This document shows positions 1 to 11,348 of a stretch of DNA of 64,000 nt, one piece after another. Source of the stretch: Tricholoma matsutake (Eukaryota > Basidiomycota > Agaricomycetes > Agaricales > Tricholomataceae). The DNA is taken from assembly GCA_026075535.2 (NCBI GenBank), contig AP026549.1, positions 434,001 to 498,000 on the forward strand, given 5' to 3'. Position numbers and translations under genes: made by a program. Numbering within the stretch: the stretch's first letter is position 1; each line of letters starts with the position of its first letter. The notes under the pieces are model-generated. The model had not been told where the DNA came from. It made no database searches and saw only the letters and a program-made list of their open reading frames with translations.

Positions 1-1
1 T

Positions 2-2181
2 GTAGACCCCAGTCTTGCCGACTTCCTAGAGGGAGATGGTCTTGTGCAAGTAGTCATTGGGCGACTACTTGACATGATTGACAGCCTCTGGGAAGAGCTC
101 AAGAAGGCAAAGCGGGCACAACGAGATGCAGAAACACACCTCATATGAGCCACGCACAAACAGCCCACATCCCCCCATCGTGATGATGTAGATGACACCA
201 TTTGTCAACAGAAATGTAAACGTGGCATCAACGATGGTGGGGTATTGACCACCCAACCATCTGAAGCACTCAAACCAGCACAAGAGGCCAGTCCTCACCC
301 ACAACGAGCACAAGAGCCTCTGGAATCTGCTCCTGAAGCCGCACCACATGAGCCCCATGTCGAGGAGGCACCTAAGGAGGATAAGGCTACCAAACCTCCT
401 CCCCCAAAGGCCTCAACTAGGAAACTTAGACAAGGGGAGGGACAAGCTCCAGTACCCACCACATATGTCATGCCTACTGCTCTTCCCTGTGCGCCCACTC
501 CTCCCATCGATATGTCACCAGAGCAACCCCTCCTGTCAGAGACAATTGATGACTCAGTCAACAATGACAAGTGGAGGCAGGACTTGTGGGACCTGATAGA
601 GGGTGAGACTAAGCAGCAGGTGGAACAACGGCTCACTCATAACCACAAGATTAAGAAAGAGCACAATAAGAAACTGAAGAATAAGGGAAAGAACGTCGAG
701 GAGGAGATATGCTGACATTGTTGATACAACAAGTCACAACCAGGGCTGGTGCCAGATGGCCTAGGGGTGGTGACAGTCAGCCAGTTTCCAGAACATAACA
801 ATGTGTTCCATGGAATGCTGGCCTGGCACTTTTACCACTCCCCCTCCTCAAATTGTGTCCTCACAGGGAACATGGCAGCGAGGGCAACTCAGGCAGAAAT
901 GGACGGCATGACATCATACACCCCTGAGGACAACCGTCGGCTGTACTACATGGCAAGGCGTGCCTCCCCATGAATCCCCAGGAAGTGCATGACCTCGCAG
1001 CCCTCATTGCCAACCCCCATGAACTTGCCATCGATCATGCAGAGGGCTTCCTACTGTTAGGCAAACTATGATGGCTGGCATCCCTCTGCTCACATTGTCG
1101 ATGGGACTGAGCAATGCTAACGGCACTGGAGGATGACTACCACCCCTCCCACTTAACTCCTCCCTTTGTGAAGGGTCACCCCATCTGGGCTCATGAACGC
1201 ATCCCCCATGACACATCATCATGGACTCTCACTGGCCCTCACCACAACAATCCAGGTCTGGCTGCCCCCAATGCCAACCAACTGTTCATGCTGGCTGACT
1301 GGGCACAATACATATTGTATCATGGACACCCCGGGACCCCCAACCAATTCATCGGTGTGGCCTTTAACTATGCCCTCCAGGTTCACTATCACAGTGTCTT
1401 TGGGTTCCAACTGGCATGGGCACTGTGCCGCACATCCACCTCTGGTCAGGCATCATTCATCCGCCACTTCACTGGCATCATCGTGGTACCTGGCCACTAC
1501 GCTGAGTATCTCGCAGACTCATTGACACAGCCCCCATCCATCGAACCCTTCATTTCCCCTCCCGGGTCAGTCACCCTGACACGGATGGACTTTGGAGAGT
1601 GTTGGGGCCCTGAACTCACCACTGACGAAGTCCTGGCTACCCTGGCCACCAACCACATTCCTCTCACCTGGGTGGACCACACCTATACCTATGGCCTCCA
1701 CTACCTCAACCATCACTACAACCACTCCCCCAAAGCCAAGGCAAACTACCAGGATGTGGACAATGAATGCATCCACTGGTTGGGTGTGCATGGCCTGCCC
1801 CCAGCCATTCCTGAGTGGGATGGGTGGTATACCCTGACAGCGGAGGATGTGGCTTGAATCCACATGCTGCAAACCACCGAGAAGGACCGCGACCACTACT
1901 GCCTCGATGACAGCCGCAACTGGTTACTAGTGGGGGAAGACCCCCACATCAACCAACTCTTTGCCCAACATGCCGCCAATGACCCTATTGTGGAGTGGGA
2001 GCCCTCAGCACAACCTATGACTGAGGACGAGGAAATGGGAGAACTGACTGCAGGCCCAACCACCTCCACCGAGGTACTGCCATCCACGGAGGAGATGGAC
2101 CTAGATGAAGAGAACGGCCACCTGCCCCTGTCGCAACCACACTCACCATCATCCCTTTTTGCATCATGCCCCACTACCTAA
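2..2181 (+). pseudogene. Anonymous Agaricomycete repeated-family protein, degenerate, cut by window edge
   Basis: One frame is open from base 2 to about 973 apart from stops near 146, 713 and 971. The reading then moves to another frame at about 1114 and continues to 2181 through a single TGA at 1855-1857. The N-terminal part is a short helical stretch (LLDMIDSLWEELKKAK) followed by a Pro/Glu-rich low-complexity linker. The C-terminal part (1114-1857) is rich in Trp, His and Tyr, for example LFMLADWAQYILYHG and WVDHTYTYGLHYLNHHY. An acidic tail follows. I recall this architecture as a repeated, function-unknown family in ectomycorrhizal Boletales, but I cannot assign a function. The true N-terminus lies left of the window. 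At least two of the stops (near 146 and 1855) fit CGA to TGA decay. Confidence 0.55.
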
Positions 2182-2885
2182 CTTGCTGCCTTCACCACTG
2201 TCAACATACAGAGGACTGATATGGTTGGGTCCTAATGGCCCACCCATGGTTCTTATCTCTTATTATATGGACAATTACCTACAATAGTTCCTTTACTTTT
2301 CTCACTCTCCTTTACTTTACTTAGATTGCACCAAGCAATCTCAAAAGGGGGCATGTAACGCAACTTGTTTATACTTGTACCCCCAGCACATTCCTCATTC
2401 AGTACTGGTTTAGTATTAGGTAACAAACCTTCTTACACAACTACCATATGTACAGCAATACAATTTGGTCAAGCTCTAGGTGTCTGTAGTGAGTAAGACT
2501 GTGTAAAGGACTGAACCTTTACATAAAGCCTATAAAATGACAGATGAAGGCAAAAAAAGAAACAAAGGAATGCTACATACATAATTGTCCAATCTGAGCT
2601 GATGCACACTTAGGGTTGCCAAAGTTCAGTTCAGTCTGGTTCTTGGCACTTTTTGCCAAACTGAAAACTGAACCTTCACTAATTTTCCAGAACAGAACTG
2701 AGAACAGAACAGAACAGAAAAGAACTGGTTGTCCAGTTCTCAGTTGGAACTGGTGAACTGAGATTTAGAAATTTTTCAAATTGTGCTACGTAACCATTTC
2801 CACACATCAGTATTCAAATACATATATTAAACTTGGGGGTAGAGGCCAATTACTGGCATATACGAGTTCTTATGTTAGAGTTTTT
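2182..2885. other. Non-coding spacer between pseudogene and Helitron
   Basis: No convincing gene. It holds an AT-rich tail after the first pseudogene and the GAACTG-motif stretch listed separately. I looked here for a Helitron 3' terminus (CTRR with a hairpin, on the minus strand) and could not identify one. Confidence 0.5.
2612..2768. repeat. Motif-rich block of GAACTGA / TCAGTTC
   Basis: About 155 bp consist largely of one short word and its reverse complement: TTCAGTTCAG, AACTGAAAACTGAACC, GAACAGAACTGAG, CCAGTTCTCAG, TTGGAACTGG, GAACTGAG. This resembles the subterminal repeat blocks at 9.9/11.2 kb, 18.75/20.5 kb and 60.8 kb, although the motif differs. No matching second arm was found nearby. 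Confidence 0.6.
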
Positions 2886-3746
2886 TTATTTCTTTGCATA
2901 TATTGCCAGTACAGCTTGTGCATTATTGCAATATATGAATTTTTTCTCATCAAAGTCAGTAATGTGACCCTCTTTTCTGCATTTTGTTTTTGTTATCATA
3001 CCATTGTGGAACCACACATCTTTGTTGGAAATTATTCTCAATGTAAAATGAAGGTCAGCAAGATAAACTATACCCCTTAGTGGAATAGAGGATGTGGTGC
3101 TTCCATTAACTTTAACAGTTTTGCTAATGGCAATATTGTTTGACTCAAGACTAAAGACCAGAATCTCAGGTGGAAATATGAACCCATGGTTTAATGTTTG
3201 CTGAGAGTTACAGCCATTACATATTATAGATTCCTCCTGCCATGATTTAAACCATTCATTAACACTTTTGGCTCTTGCATGAATATACATCAAATTGTCT
3301 GGTTAATTTGTTGGCATTTCAGCATTGCAGACTGCACATTGAATCTTGGCATAGGAAAATCTTTCTGTACCATTTACAAGTTTACTTGCCAGATCTATGA
3401 TACTAGTACCAGTGGCACCTTTAGGAAACATTTCTTGACTTTCATTATGAAGCATGTTTCTAACCTTATCCCTTGATTTTTTCAGTGATGTTTTAGCTCT
3501 TGCAGTTTCTTTAAATCCAACTACAAGCATCTCAAGAGGTTTGCTAACCAAACTAAGTATTCTAAACCATTTGTTTGGATTTTGAATCCATATATCATGA
3601 AGTATTGTAGAGATTGCATCATATGCACAGCTCCAGTCTTTTGAATCCCATGATAGCCCAACTGGTGATGTTTGCATATCGTCTGATGAGGAGGAGACAT
3701 TAAGTTTTTTCTTTTTTAATGCAGTTTCATCATCATCTTCAGCCAA
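2886..3746 (-). pseudogene. Helitron C-terminal USP-like cysteine peptidase module
   Basis: Reading leftward, this segment has a Cys box in the context WSCAYDA, a long helical region, two CxxC pairs (CAVC and CNGC) as in the zinc finger of ubiquitin-specific proteases, and a C-terminal His box (ADLHFTLRI) followed by VWFHNGM. These are the landmarks of the papain-fold deubiquitinase (USP/UCH) superfamily. Cys and His are both present. A single in-frame TAA at 3303-3305 separates the two halves. It follows the helicase directly, so it was probably once the C-terminus of the same polyprotein. Role in transposition is unknown; self-processing or removal of host ubiquitin are inferences. Confidence 0.65.
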
Positions 3747-4444
3747 CTTGTGTTTTTACTGTTGCTGTTTGTAATAGTCCCTTTGGCAATAATTTTATTA
3801 TGAGTGTCAGGCACTTTGGGTGATATCTGTATACTATTATCTTTTCCTTTATTTGATTGATCTTTCTTATCAATAATTTGCCATGGAGTATCTGTTATAA
3901 CAGGAAGAAGATCCATAGGATTTGATGAAGTCCATTTAAGCTGACTTGGAACATTTGGTGGGATGTATGTTGTCCCTTTGTATGTCTGAAATTGATGCAC
4001 TAATACATTGCGCAAGTTACCATCAATGTGCTTTGGTAATAAATCCTCATATGATAACTTTGTGATATCATCAAGAATTTCCAATTCTCTGAATTCTTGT
4101 CTAAGATATCCAGAAGCACCACATGTTATCTTACGGTCATCAAATCCTTGAATTATAACAGTGCCTTCACAAGTTGCACTTCTTGACAATGCAGTATAAT
4201 ATGCCATATGACTTCTACAGCTATTAAGATCGACAACATTAATCTTTCTTGTTTTGCCTTGTGATGCATAATCAGTCATTGCCAAGTTAGGAAGCACAGG
4301 AACTTGTGATCGGGTAACTTTCAAGGCAACATCACTAGGAGTCACACATACTATAGGACTTGACAACCTTGTCAAAGGTACTACATTCTCTGGCAAGCCT
4401 TCTAATTGTATGGACTTTGCAGGATTATCAAGCTTAACAAACAA
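3716..4444 (-). pseudogene. Helitron PIF1 helicase, C-terminal part (motifs V-VI)
   Basis: Contains LEGLPENVVPLTRL, then MTDYASQGKT (SF1B motif V) and YTALSRSATCEGTVIIQGF (motif VI with the conserved Arg). These belong to RecA-like domain 2 of the PIF1 family, a 5'-3' DNA helicase that unwinds the donor strand in rolling-circle transposition. It continues from the fragment at 4540-4917 across a frameshift near 4480-4500. A variable Ser/Lys-rich linker then leads to the peptidase module in a different frame. The first residue of this stretch is not a start codon; it is the middle of a long protein. Confidence 0.8.
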
Positions 4445-4539
4445 AGTATCAATTATCTTCTGCCCTTGAGGGCCAATAGCTGCTTGCCTATATGGCCCTC
4501 TTGTCCTTTAGTGATGCACAATTCAGTAGCTTCATTGTG

Positions 4540-5903
4540 TCAAATCATTACAGGCATGCCAATACATAATGACAATTTACCTGGCACATGATCTGAAGCA
4601 GAGTGTCTGAAATCCCATAGAATATTCTGAAGTTTTGGTGGAATTTCTCCATTATTCAAAGTTTGTTTTTTACACATATGCTTTTTTCCTTTAGCTGGAT
4701 TGTCCTCTTGTCCAAAGTAAGTTAATGTTTGACCTGTTTCTGCTGCAAACCGCTCTGATCCTAATTGGTTAATTTTATCTTTTTGAACATTTAGTCCTGT
4801 GATAATTGATACATTACAATATTTTTTATCTGCTAACTTTGGTTGCTTGGAACCTCGGCCAGCTATTCTTGATCTCAGAAAGGATATGTCTTGTGGAGTA
4901 CAAGCAGCATATTGCATGTTCTCTAGTGCTGTTCATAACTTAGTATCATTAGGTGTTTGGGTTTTTTGTTGCATGTTTTGTCATAAGATTACAACAGTTG
5001 TAACTTGATGCCATAATGCTTTTCCAATAGCTGATTGTTGGCCTCTTGCTGTTTGTGATGCATTCACTGATGTTCCAACACCACCAGCATACAAACTATC
5101 ACCTCCAACTGGAGGTAACTGTGCAAAGTCCCCAGCAAAAATCATGTTGATACCTCCAAATGGAGTATCCGTTGTATTCCTTGCTTTTGCAATTTGTGCA
5201 CTTATTCTATACAAATTGTGACATGCAAGCATTGAGACTTCATCTAAAAAGATGTAGTCCACACCATCAAGTCGTGCTTTGACAAGTGCCATCATTGAAT
5301 GTTCATTTCCACCCAGTTCATGTTGTTGATTATGAGACATTCTTATTCCAAGAACAGAATGATAAGTAGAACCATTTAACAGAGCAGCAGCAGAGCCAGT
5401 AGGAGCCAGTATCATAATATGATGTGATTCATTTCATTTTTCAAAGAAGGCTGTTAATGCTTTAATAACTTGTGATTTTCCAGTACCACCCATGCCACCC
5501 AAGTACATCTTTAGCTGACTTGGCTTTGCCATTGTGCTACAATTCTGAAAGCACGCTCCTGATCATTGTTTAACATATATTCAATAACAGTATCATCAAT
5601 TATTTTTTGCTTTTCTTGTTGTTCAGCCTTAAAGTTTTTTTGTAAATAACTAATATCTTGAACAACAACATTGTTAAAATTGTGTGCTTCCAATTGTTCA
5701 CCTTTTTCATTGACAGGAAGATGTTGTCCTCTGAGTGCTAAGACTGCATCCCTTGCTGTCTTTATTAATGTACTCCATTTACTACCTGGAAGTTCAATTT
5801 CAGGACTGAAGCCTTGTGGATTAATATGCTCAATAGCATCAGGACATTTATCTAACCATCCTGCATTTTGTACAATATTTTCAATTGTATTCATCTCTTC
5901 CAA
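4540..5903 (-). pseudogene. Helitron PIF1 helicase, N-terminal and central part (motifs I-III)
   Basis: From 5903 leftward the frame carries a Helitron linker, then Walker A (GGMGGTGKS at about 5465-5500). LAPTGSAAALL (motif Ia), IFLDEVSM (Walker B) and FAGDFAQLPPVGG (motif III) follow. Further on is the SLCIGMPVMI segment before motif V. In-frame TGA codons at 5434-5436, 4981-4983 and 4540-4542 stand where PIF1/Helitron relatives carry Arg (for example LRQNM and IRHNEATEL contexts). All catalytic motifs are recognisable, so the copy was active before decay. Confidence 0.85.
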
Positions 5904-5906
5904 CTT

Positions 5907-6640
5907 TCAAATATGTGCAAATGTTGGCTCGAGATAAAGATTTTCATCCATTTCATCAACTTCATCATTATTATTATCATCGTAGTCTAATATATTCTGA
6001 TCTAGACCTTTAAGAACATTGTCTGTAGCCCACAATGGAAAAATCCCATCTTTATTTTCTTTTGTTTTCAACTTAGCATAATAATCATCTCTTGCATCAT
6101 TACATTCGTATCTTAAATTGAAGTTTTTCATCAATTGATTATCTCTGACAGTAAAATCATGCCTTACAAATGTTTCATCCCATGTTTCATGGACAGATTT
6201 TAAATCAGTTCCAATTTGCCATGGCTTAAATAATGTAAGCATTGTCAAGCAATAATATTCACGATCGCCTTGATCGCATCTTGGTAAAGTACCTCCAATA
6301 AAATTTGGAACAATACTTTCATCATCTACCTGTTGAGCATAATGTATTTTATACTGAGGATATGATGACAATAAATCATATTCTTGTCCTACATCTTCAT
6401 ATAATTCATCTGCATCTTCATTATCCAATACATTTAATTCATTGTCTGATTCATTATTTGATTTTCCACCTCCGCGATGTAATGAAGGATCATTTTGCAA
6501 TAGGTCAAGTTCATCATCAGTATCATCACTGTCAATTGTATCATGATCACATTTGTCTTGTTCTTTTTCATCAAACTCCGCTTGCTGGACTTTAGATCAT
6601 TTTTTCTTTTGAACTCGTCGGATCTAATCATATAAGCTTA
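5907..6640 (-). pseudogene. Helitron Rep-to-helicase linker region
   Basis: Acidic Asp/Asn-rich stretch followed by conserved Helitron landmarks: FIGGTLPRCDQGDREYYC, MLTLFKPWQIGTDLK and FNLRYECNDARDDYY. This segment normally joins the Rep nuclease to the PIF1 helicase in fungal Helitrons. Upstream (6600-6770) a different frame encodes YWKNFVHEVQSSW and GLSNVQDYMHRP, the usual preceding part. A TGA at 6597-6599 and a TAG in a YDWIRR-like context interrupt it. Confidence 0.75.
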
Positions 6641-6694
6641 AATTGTCATATAATTTGGGTCGATGCATATAATCTTGCACATTTGATAAACCAA

Positions 6695-7387
6695 CTATTT
6701 TACCCATATTGTTATTGAGAACAACTTTGGTTGGCTTATCAGTAGCAGAATTCCAAGAACTTTGAACTTCATGTACAAAGTTTTTCCAATAGCTAACCCT
6801 AACCCTAAACCCTTTCTAACATCATTTCCATCTTTATCCTTTGTTGACATCCTACACTTATGAACATTGGACCGCAATAGAAGATCATCTACAGTTCTTG
6901 TGAATTTCAACCACCAGCTGCTTACAGCTAGGCAATCTTTACAATTTTCATGTTCTTTATTTTTACATTGAGGGGGTAATAGTTCTGGCATGGTTTTTGT
7001 AGGATCAGTGTAATTGACATTATTCTTTTTTTTGTCTGCTACATTCTGACTAATGTCATCAAGGTTACCATTAAAGAATTCACCTTTACAAACTGATTCC
7101 AAGTACTGTACCATTTGTTCTTGGAAATCAGAAGTTCTGTCTATGATTCTGCTATGAATATCTTGTGGTGACAATGATTTTTTTACCCAAACAAGGAGAT
7201 GCAGATGCAATGTTAACCTGCCTTGTTGTTCCACTGTTCCATAATACCCAGAAGTTTTTCCAAACAGTCCACGATGTTTTGATCCTACACCCAGCACATT
7301 TTTTATGAATGCACAACACATAAAGTCAAAAAATCGAGCTGCTGCAGCAGGATTATTAGCCACTAGTCTAGATGCCTCATCAGGTAA
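6695..7387 (-). pseudogene. Helitron HUH Rep nuclease domain, internally deleted
   Basis: Contains RLVANNPAAAARFF, SGYYGTVEQQGRLTLHLHLLVW (its HLHLLVW part is the two-His HUH motif that holds the metal) and a Cys-rich segment ending NVHKC. In intact relatives roughly 100 residues follow, including the YVSDYITK-type segment with the catalytic tyrosine. Here they are absent: after KDGNDVRKG the frame enters a Gly/Leu run encoded by telomere-like repeats, and the linker resumes directly with YWKNFVHEVQ in a shifted frame. The nuclease is therefore dead even without the stops. Confidence 0.75.
6793..6812 (-). repeat. Interstitial telomere-type repeat (TTAGGG)n inside the Rep gene
   Basis: On the minus strand, GGGTTTAGGGTTAGGGTTAG spans the point where part of the Rep domain is missing. 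TTAGGG is the telomere unit of most basidiomycetes. About three units are present, one with an extra T. Confidence 0.8.
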
Positions 7388-8497
7388 TCATATCTCAGGT
7401 TTAAATTCATCTTTTGTATCAGCAAAGTACAGACAAATGGGATGTTTGCTATCAGCAGGAGATAAAGTAATAAACCAAGAAGGTGCTCCAAGATGTGATA
7501 TCAAGGACCATATTTCATTATGCATATGTTTTTTGCCTGCAAGGGAACCCTTAACATGACCTCCAACAATATCAAGATCTTTTGTAAGTCTGTAGCAATT
7601 TTTTTCTGCCTCTGTCCCTGGTTTTACTCGAATACCTTGACCTAGATGCTGACTGATATCAGATAAAACACTTAAATCAATACCAAGCAATCTATCTGTG
7701 ATTTCTTTGAAATATGGCTTCTCGGCAGTCAGATAACTGCCTATCGAAGAATCTTTGATTTGTTCATGATTTAATGCTATCAAGGCAAATGCAGGGTCCA
7801 TTTGAAAATGCTTGTCATGATACATAAGTAAATGCTTCTTGTGTGCAAGGCTGGATAATTTGCCAATATGATCACTATTTCCTATACTGCCTATTCCATA
7901 TGGAAACAGCCAAGGCATCATTGATGGAAACAATTGTGGATTATTGTAAATGGACTCTGGTTGAGAGGCATGACCGACAAACATGATTTTACCATTGCTC
8001 ATTAAGTGTTCCATAGCTCTGGCCTTAAGAGTCTCCAGACTTAAGTCAGTAAATTCTTTGCCGGTAATACCATGAACCACAAAAGGGCAATCACCTGTTT
8101 CAACCCCATCTTCTTCCTCATTATCATGTATACTCATTGCCTCTTTGTCACGATTAACAATAGACTCTCGAAAATCAATAACTACCAGTGTATCTTTTAA
8201 AGGATATTGCTCCAGATTGGCTTTAGATATTTCTATATCTCGATAGTCTGCATGATTTAGCTTAAGCCAATGTAATGCATTTCCAACATCATTGCGTCTA
8301 ACAAGCAAAGGTGTTCTCTCAATATCTTTCTTAGTTGGCTGACATGGGCCTGTAAACATGCATGCCAAGACCTGATCTAATTCTTCTAAAGGTGGTGGCA
8401 AAGTTTCATATATTTTAGGTATAGGATTCTGAAAACTAATGGCATTTGCTCTCATCTTATAGCGCCCGGAAGCTACTTGTATGATACATCGATTACA
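7388..8497 (-). pseudogene. Helitron DUF6570-like and helicase-like N-terminal domain
   Basis: One frame of about 355 codons. It starts around KMRANAISFQNPIPKIYETLPPP, continues with FTGPCQPTKKDIERTPLLVRR and WLKLNHADYRDIEIS (the DUF6570-like block of Agaricomycete Helitrons), and then PFVVHGITGKEF and GHASQPESIYNNPQLFPSMMPWLFPYG (helicase-like N-terminal domain). It joins the upstream fragment in the same frame through one TGA at 8498-8500 and the downstream Rep fragment through one TGA at 7388-7390, where relatives have Arg before LPDEASRL. The internal Met near 8455 is not the true start. Confidence 0.8.
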
Positions 8498-9854
8498 TCA
8501 CACTTTTGAAATGAGAAGTTTTTCAACAAAAGTTAGACCTGAAAGCTCTTTAGGCACCTTTCCGAGCCATAGACCATTGGCAAGAGCCATGGGTGGCATC
8601 TGTTTTTTATCCAAGAATTTGTAACAACTTTTGCACATGCTTTGACACTCAGGATCGATGACAGGATCTGTGAAAGATTGCTCGTCTCCATCTGTCTTAT
8701 GTTCATGACAAGCCAATCCAGTTTTTTAAGGGATCTAGACTACATGTTACTGTATTCATTGCAAGTAGATTGTTCAACAGGTTCAACAGACCACATACAG
8801 CACATCCAGCCTCTTGGAATTTGGAAGGGTGTGTATCCTTACAAAAACCGTTGATTATTTTATGTAGTAAGCTCTTGTCAGGAGCAGTGGGCGGAAACAT
8901 ATCTTTATTTTTTTGTGTGCGAATATAAGCCTTTTTATTTTCCACACTGCATTTTTGCTTAAAGACATGTGATTGTTTTCTTTTCAATCTGGAAATATCA
9001 TATTTTTTAGTATCAACTTGAGCTTTTAAATTCTTTTTCTGCATAGAAGCTGGTTTGAACATGAATACATTATCATAGCATAATATCGAACACCGGTGTT
9101 TTACAAGTGAGTCAACCACAATGGATAATGGTGCACGATGTGGTACAAAGACACCATGAATTTTAGCAATGGCTTTTGCTTGACCTAAAGTTAGATAGTG
9201 TGCAATGCCTTCCAGTGGTATGCGACACATTAAATATGTTGTGTTATTTTTCACAATACTTGTGGCCTCTTGATAGGAAATATGTGAAATGTATTTAAAT
9301 CTTGCATCATCAGAACAGGATGAGGGTGAACCCAAAACATATGACTTGAGTAAATTGTAAGTGAGAATGGACTTTTCAGTGACACCACCACCAATATGTG
9401 AGTTGGTGGATTGAGATTGCTTTAAAGAAGGATCCCAATGATACCAGTGTGTTATTGAGCTAATTGAATCTGTAAGCCAAGATAAAACAAATATTTTAAA
9501 TGCTTTATTGCCATTGCAATGTATTCTATTTGATATAAGCATCTCAAAATCATAACATGCATATACAGTATACCAAGATTCCGAAGCAATTGCAAAACCC
9601 TGATAAGCACTACATGATACAAGATACAATGTGGCACAGTGCAAGGGATAGCAATACCGCATCAATAAGACACAATCACTATAGGATGCCTTTAGTTTGA
9701 TAGATTGTTGTAGACTTTTAAAGTCGTGTTTCAGCATAAACCTTTGAACAAGTCGAATGGCAAGCTTGGAGCAAAGATAAGACGGATGACTGGATGCAGT
9801 ATGAATATATACCAGCACAGCATGGTCAATCAGAGATTGTAGCATGTGGCACAA
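8498..9854 (-). pseudogene. Helitron protein N-terminus
   Basis: The upstream frame (9854 to 8703) holds a weakly conserved Leu/Tyr-rich region, a basic stretch (KYDISRLKRKQS, KKAYIRTQ) and then FPPTAPDKSLLHKIINGFC and EAGCAVCGLL. The latter is a CxxC motif typical of these N-termini. A short overlapping frame (8716 to 8498) adds MCKSCYKFL and MALANGLWLGKVPKELSGL. The 14-bp overlap marks a frameshift. The region is Cys-rich and may bind zinc. The translation start is uncertain because introns are common here. Confidence 0.65.
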
Positions 9855-9881
9855 GTATGTTTCACATCAGGAAAATCCGAC

Positions 9882-11348
9882 ACTAACTTATTATGCTTAA
9901 GGTGTCCTTATTGCACTTAAAGTAGAAATTAAGGAAGATTAAGCAAATGACTGTTAAGGAAATTCTGCTTAGAATAAGTAGGGTTGTTTCCTGAATTAAG
10001 CAAAATTCCCCTTATTCACGCTTATATCACTTCTTAAACTGCTTTTGGGCTCTTAGGGGGCTGCCTAGCCATGTCAATAAGGAAACTTAAGCAGCAGTTT
10101 AAGCAAAAAAATAAGAATAATATATATAAGCCCATCACTGACTATGGTTTCATCCCTGCTCCTGTTGTTCCCCTTCGCCCCCAATCATTGCTGCTCCCCC
10201 ATCATCATGGCGGCCTTGTCATCATCGTCATTCCACCCATGATCCACCTGAGCAGTTGCTCATGAGGCTGTTGGCTGGTGGCATGCTGTTTGTCATTATG
10301 GTGTCCTGGTTGGGCATTGTGCCGTCTCAATGCTACAAAGCGAAAAACCCCATCTTGCTGTGAGGGAGATGATGGGGGGTGAGGGGTGGTGGCATTCCTC
10401 GCATTGTGGTACCTGCTACGGCGGGTGCTGCTGTCATGTCACCCCATCGTCCTTGTGGCCTTCCTCGTGGGCATATGGTCATGCTACCACCTAACCACCC
10501 CATGAACAGGGGCTCATAGCAGTAGTGGGGGTTGATCAGGGGGCGCCTATCATGGTTGTCAATAGTAAAATCACTACCTAAAATTTTTGTTGTTAGCCAC
10601 AAGGAAATGAAATTAGAAAAGGGGAAAGAAAAAAAACTCGCCTTTTGATGTTTTTTTTTGGCCCCATCACCATTCTCTTCCTCCTTGCCGCATGCATCGT
10701 TCGTACCCCTCTCCATCCCGGTCCCATGGCATTGTCATCCCGTCTCATTGCTCCCCGTTTGTACCCTGTGAGCAGTTGTTTGCCGTGGTGGTTAGAGGTG
10801 CTGTGGTAGTGGTTCATCATTCATCATTGTCATTGTCATCCTCTCCCCTTGTGGTTCATCTTCATCTTCATCATTCATCCCTCCATCCACCCTGCAAGCA
10901 GGGGCTCGCAGCAGTGGGTTCTCCTGGTCCCGTCCTGGGTCGTCGTCCTAGGCGTGGGTGTCTTGGTGCCATCTCATTGTTACAACATACATAGAATATG
11001 AATCTTGCTTGCAGTCACTAGTGGCTCTGGCTGGCATGGATATGGTGGTGTAGAGGTGTGGAGCAGAAGCGGTGGATTGAACACAAACAATATGTGATGT
11101 TGGTGATGCTGAGTTTGAATTTCTATTTTCGGGAAATGCCGAGGGACTTGGAAGAAAATTCAAAAAAGTCCTTAAGGCCTTAAGGGATTACATGCTCCTT
11201 ACAGCCTTAATTTGCTTACATGTTGCTTATACTGCTTGGTTGATTATATCTGCTTAATGGTTATCAGTTTTAAGGGAAAAAATGAACTTATTTTCCTTAA
11301 TTCCCCTTAATTCCCTTAATTGGGGTTTAAGCCAAATAAGCCAAATAA
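9882..11348. mobile_element. Composite non-autonomous element: TTAAG-rich arms around a GC-rich core
   Basis: Left arm (9882 to about 10115) and right arm (about 11165-11348) are both dense in CTTAAG, TTAAGC and CCTTAA in both orientations. The outermost sequences, ACTTATTATGCTTA on the left and (reverse complement of the right) ACTTATTTGGCTTA, form weak inverted repeats. Flanking octamers CGACACTA and CGATCCTT match at only 5 of 8 positions. The core (about 10130-11160) is GC-richer and carries several copies of an AGCAG..GCTC..GCAGTGG motif also found at 19.4-19.6 kb. No transposase is encoded. The arms and core are directly visible; calling it a mobile element is inference. Confidence 0.45.
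10225..10945. repeat. Dispersed GC-rich repeat motif (AGCAG/GCTC palindromic)
   Basis: Copies include CCACCTGAGCAGTTGCTCAT (about 10240), CATGAACAGGGGCTCATAGC (about 10500) and CTGCAAGCAGGGGCTCGCAG (about 10890). The same motif recurs at about 19395, 19465 and 19560, and inverted at about 36345-36375 (CGAGCAACTGCTCGCGGGGT). Open frames over this stretch exist on both strands and are low-complexity; I do not regard them as genes. Confidence 0.6.

Larger units (their letters stand above)
2886..9854 (-). mobile_element. Degenerate autonomous Helitron (Rep/Hel type)
   Basis: Collinear fragments on the minus strand give the complete order of a basidiomycete Helitron protein. N to C these are: Cys-rich N-terminus, DUF6570-like module, Helitron helicase-like N-terminal domain, HUH Rep (partial), linker, PIF1-type SF1B helicase with motifs I-VI, and a C-terminal USP-like peptidase module. 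Helitrons move by rolling-circle replication, inserting between A and T without target duplication. Reading frames are interrupted by nonsense codons (mostly TGA) and several frameshifts, so the copy is not autonomous. Termini (5' TC, 3' hairpin plus CTRR) were not located, so the limits given are those of the coding region. Confidence 0.88.

Noticed and set aside
6793..6812. A chromosome end
   Set aside because: Only about three TTAGGG-like units, embedded between two parts of one Helitron gene.
2182..9900. Exact Helitron termini
   Set aside because: No convincing TC start or hairpin plus CTRR end could be found by eye on the minus strand.
10333..10994. Several frames of 70-130 codons on both strands
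   Set aside because: They overlap the GC-rich core of a repetitive element, are low in complexity (Pro/His/Ser or Gly/Arg runs), and overlap one another in several frames.
9882..11348. Certain target-site duplication for the TTAAG-type element
   Set aside because: CGACACTA and CGATCCTT agree at only 5 of 8 positions, which is not evidence enough.
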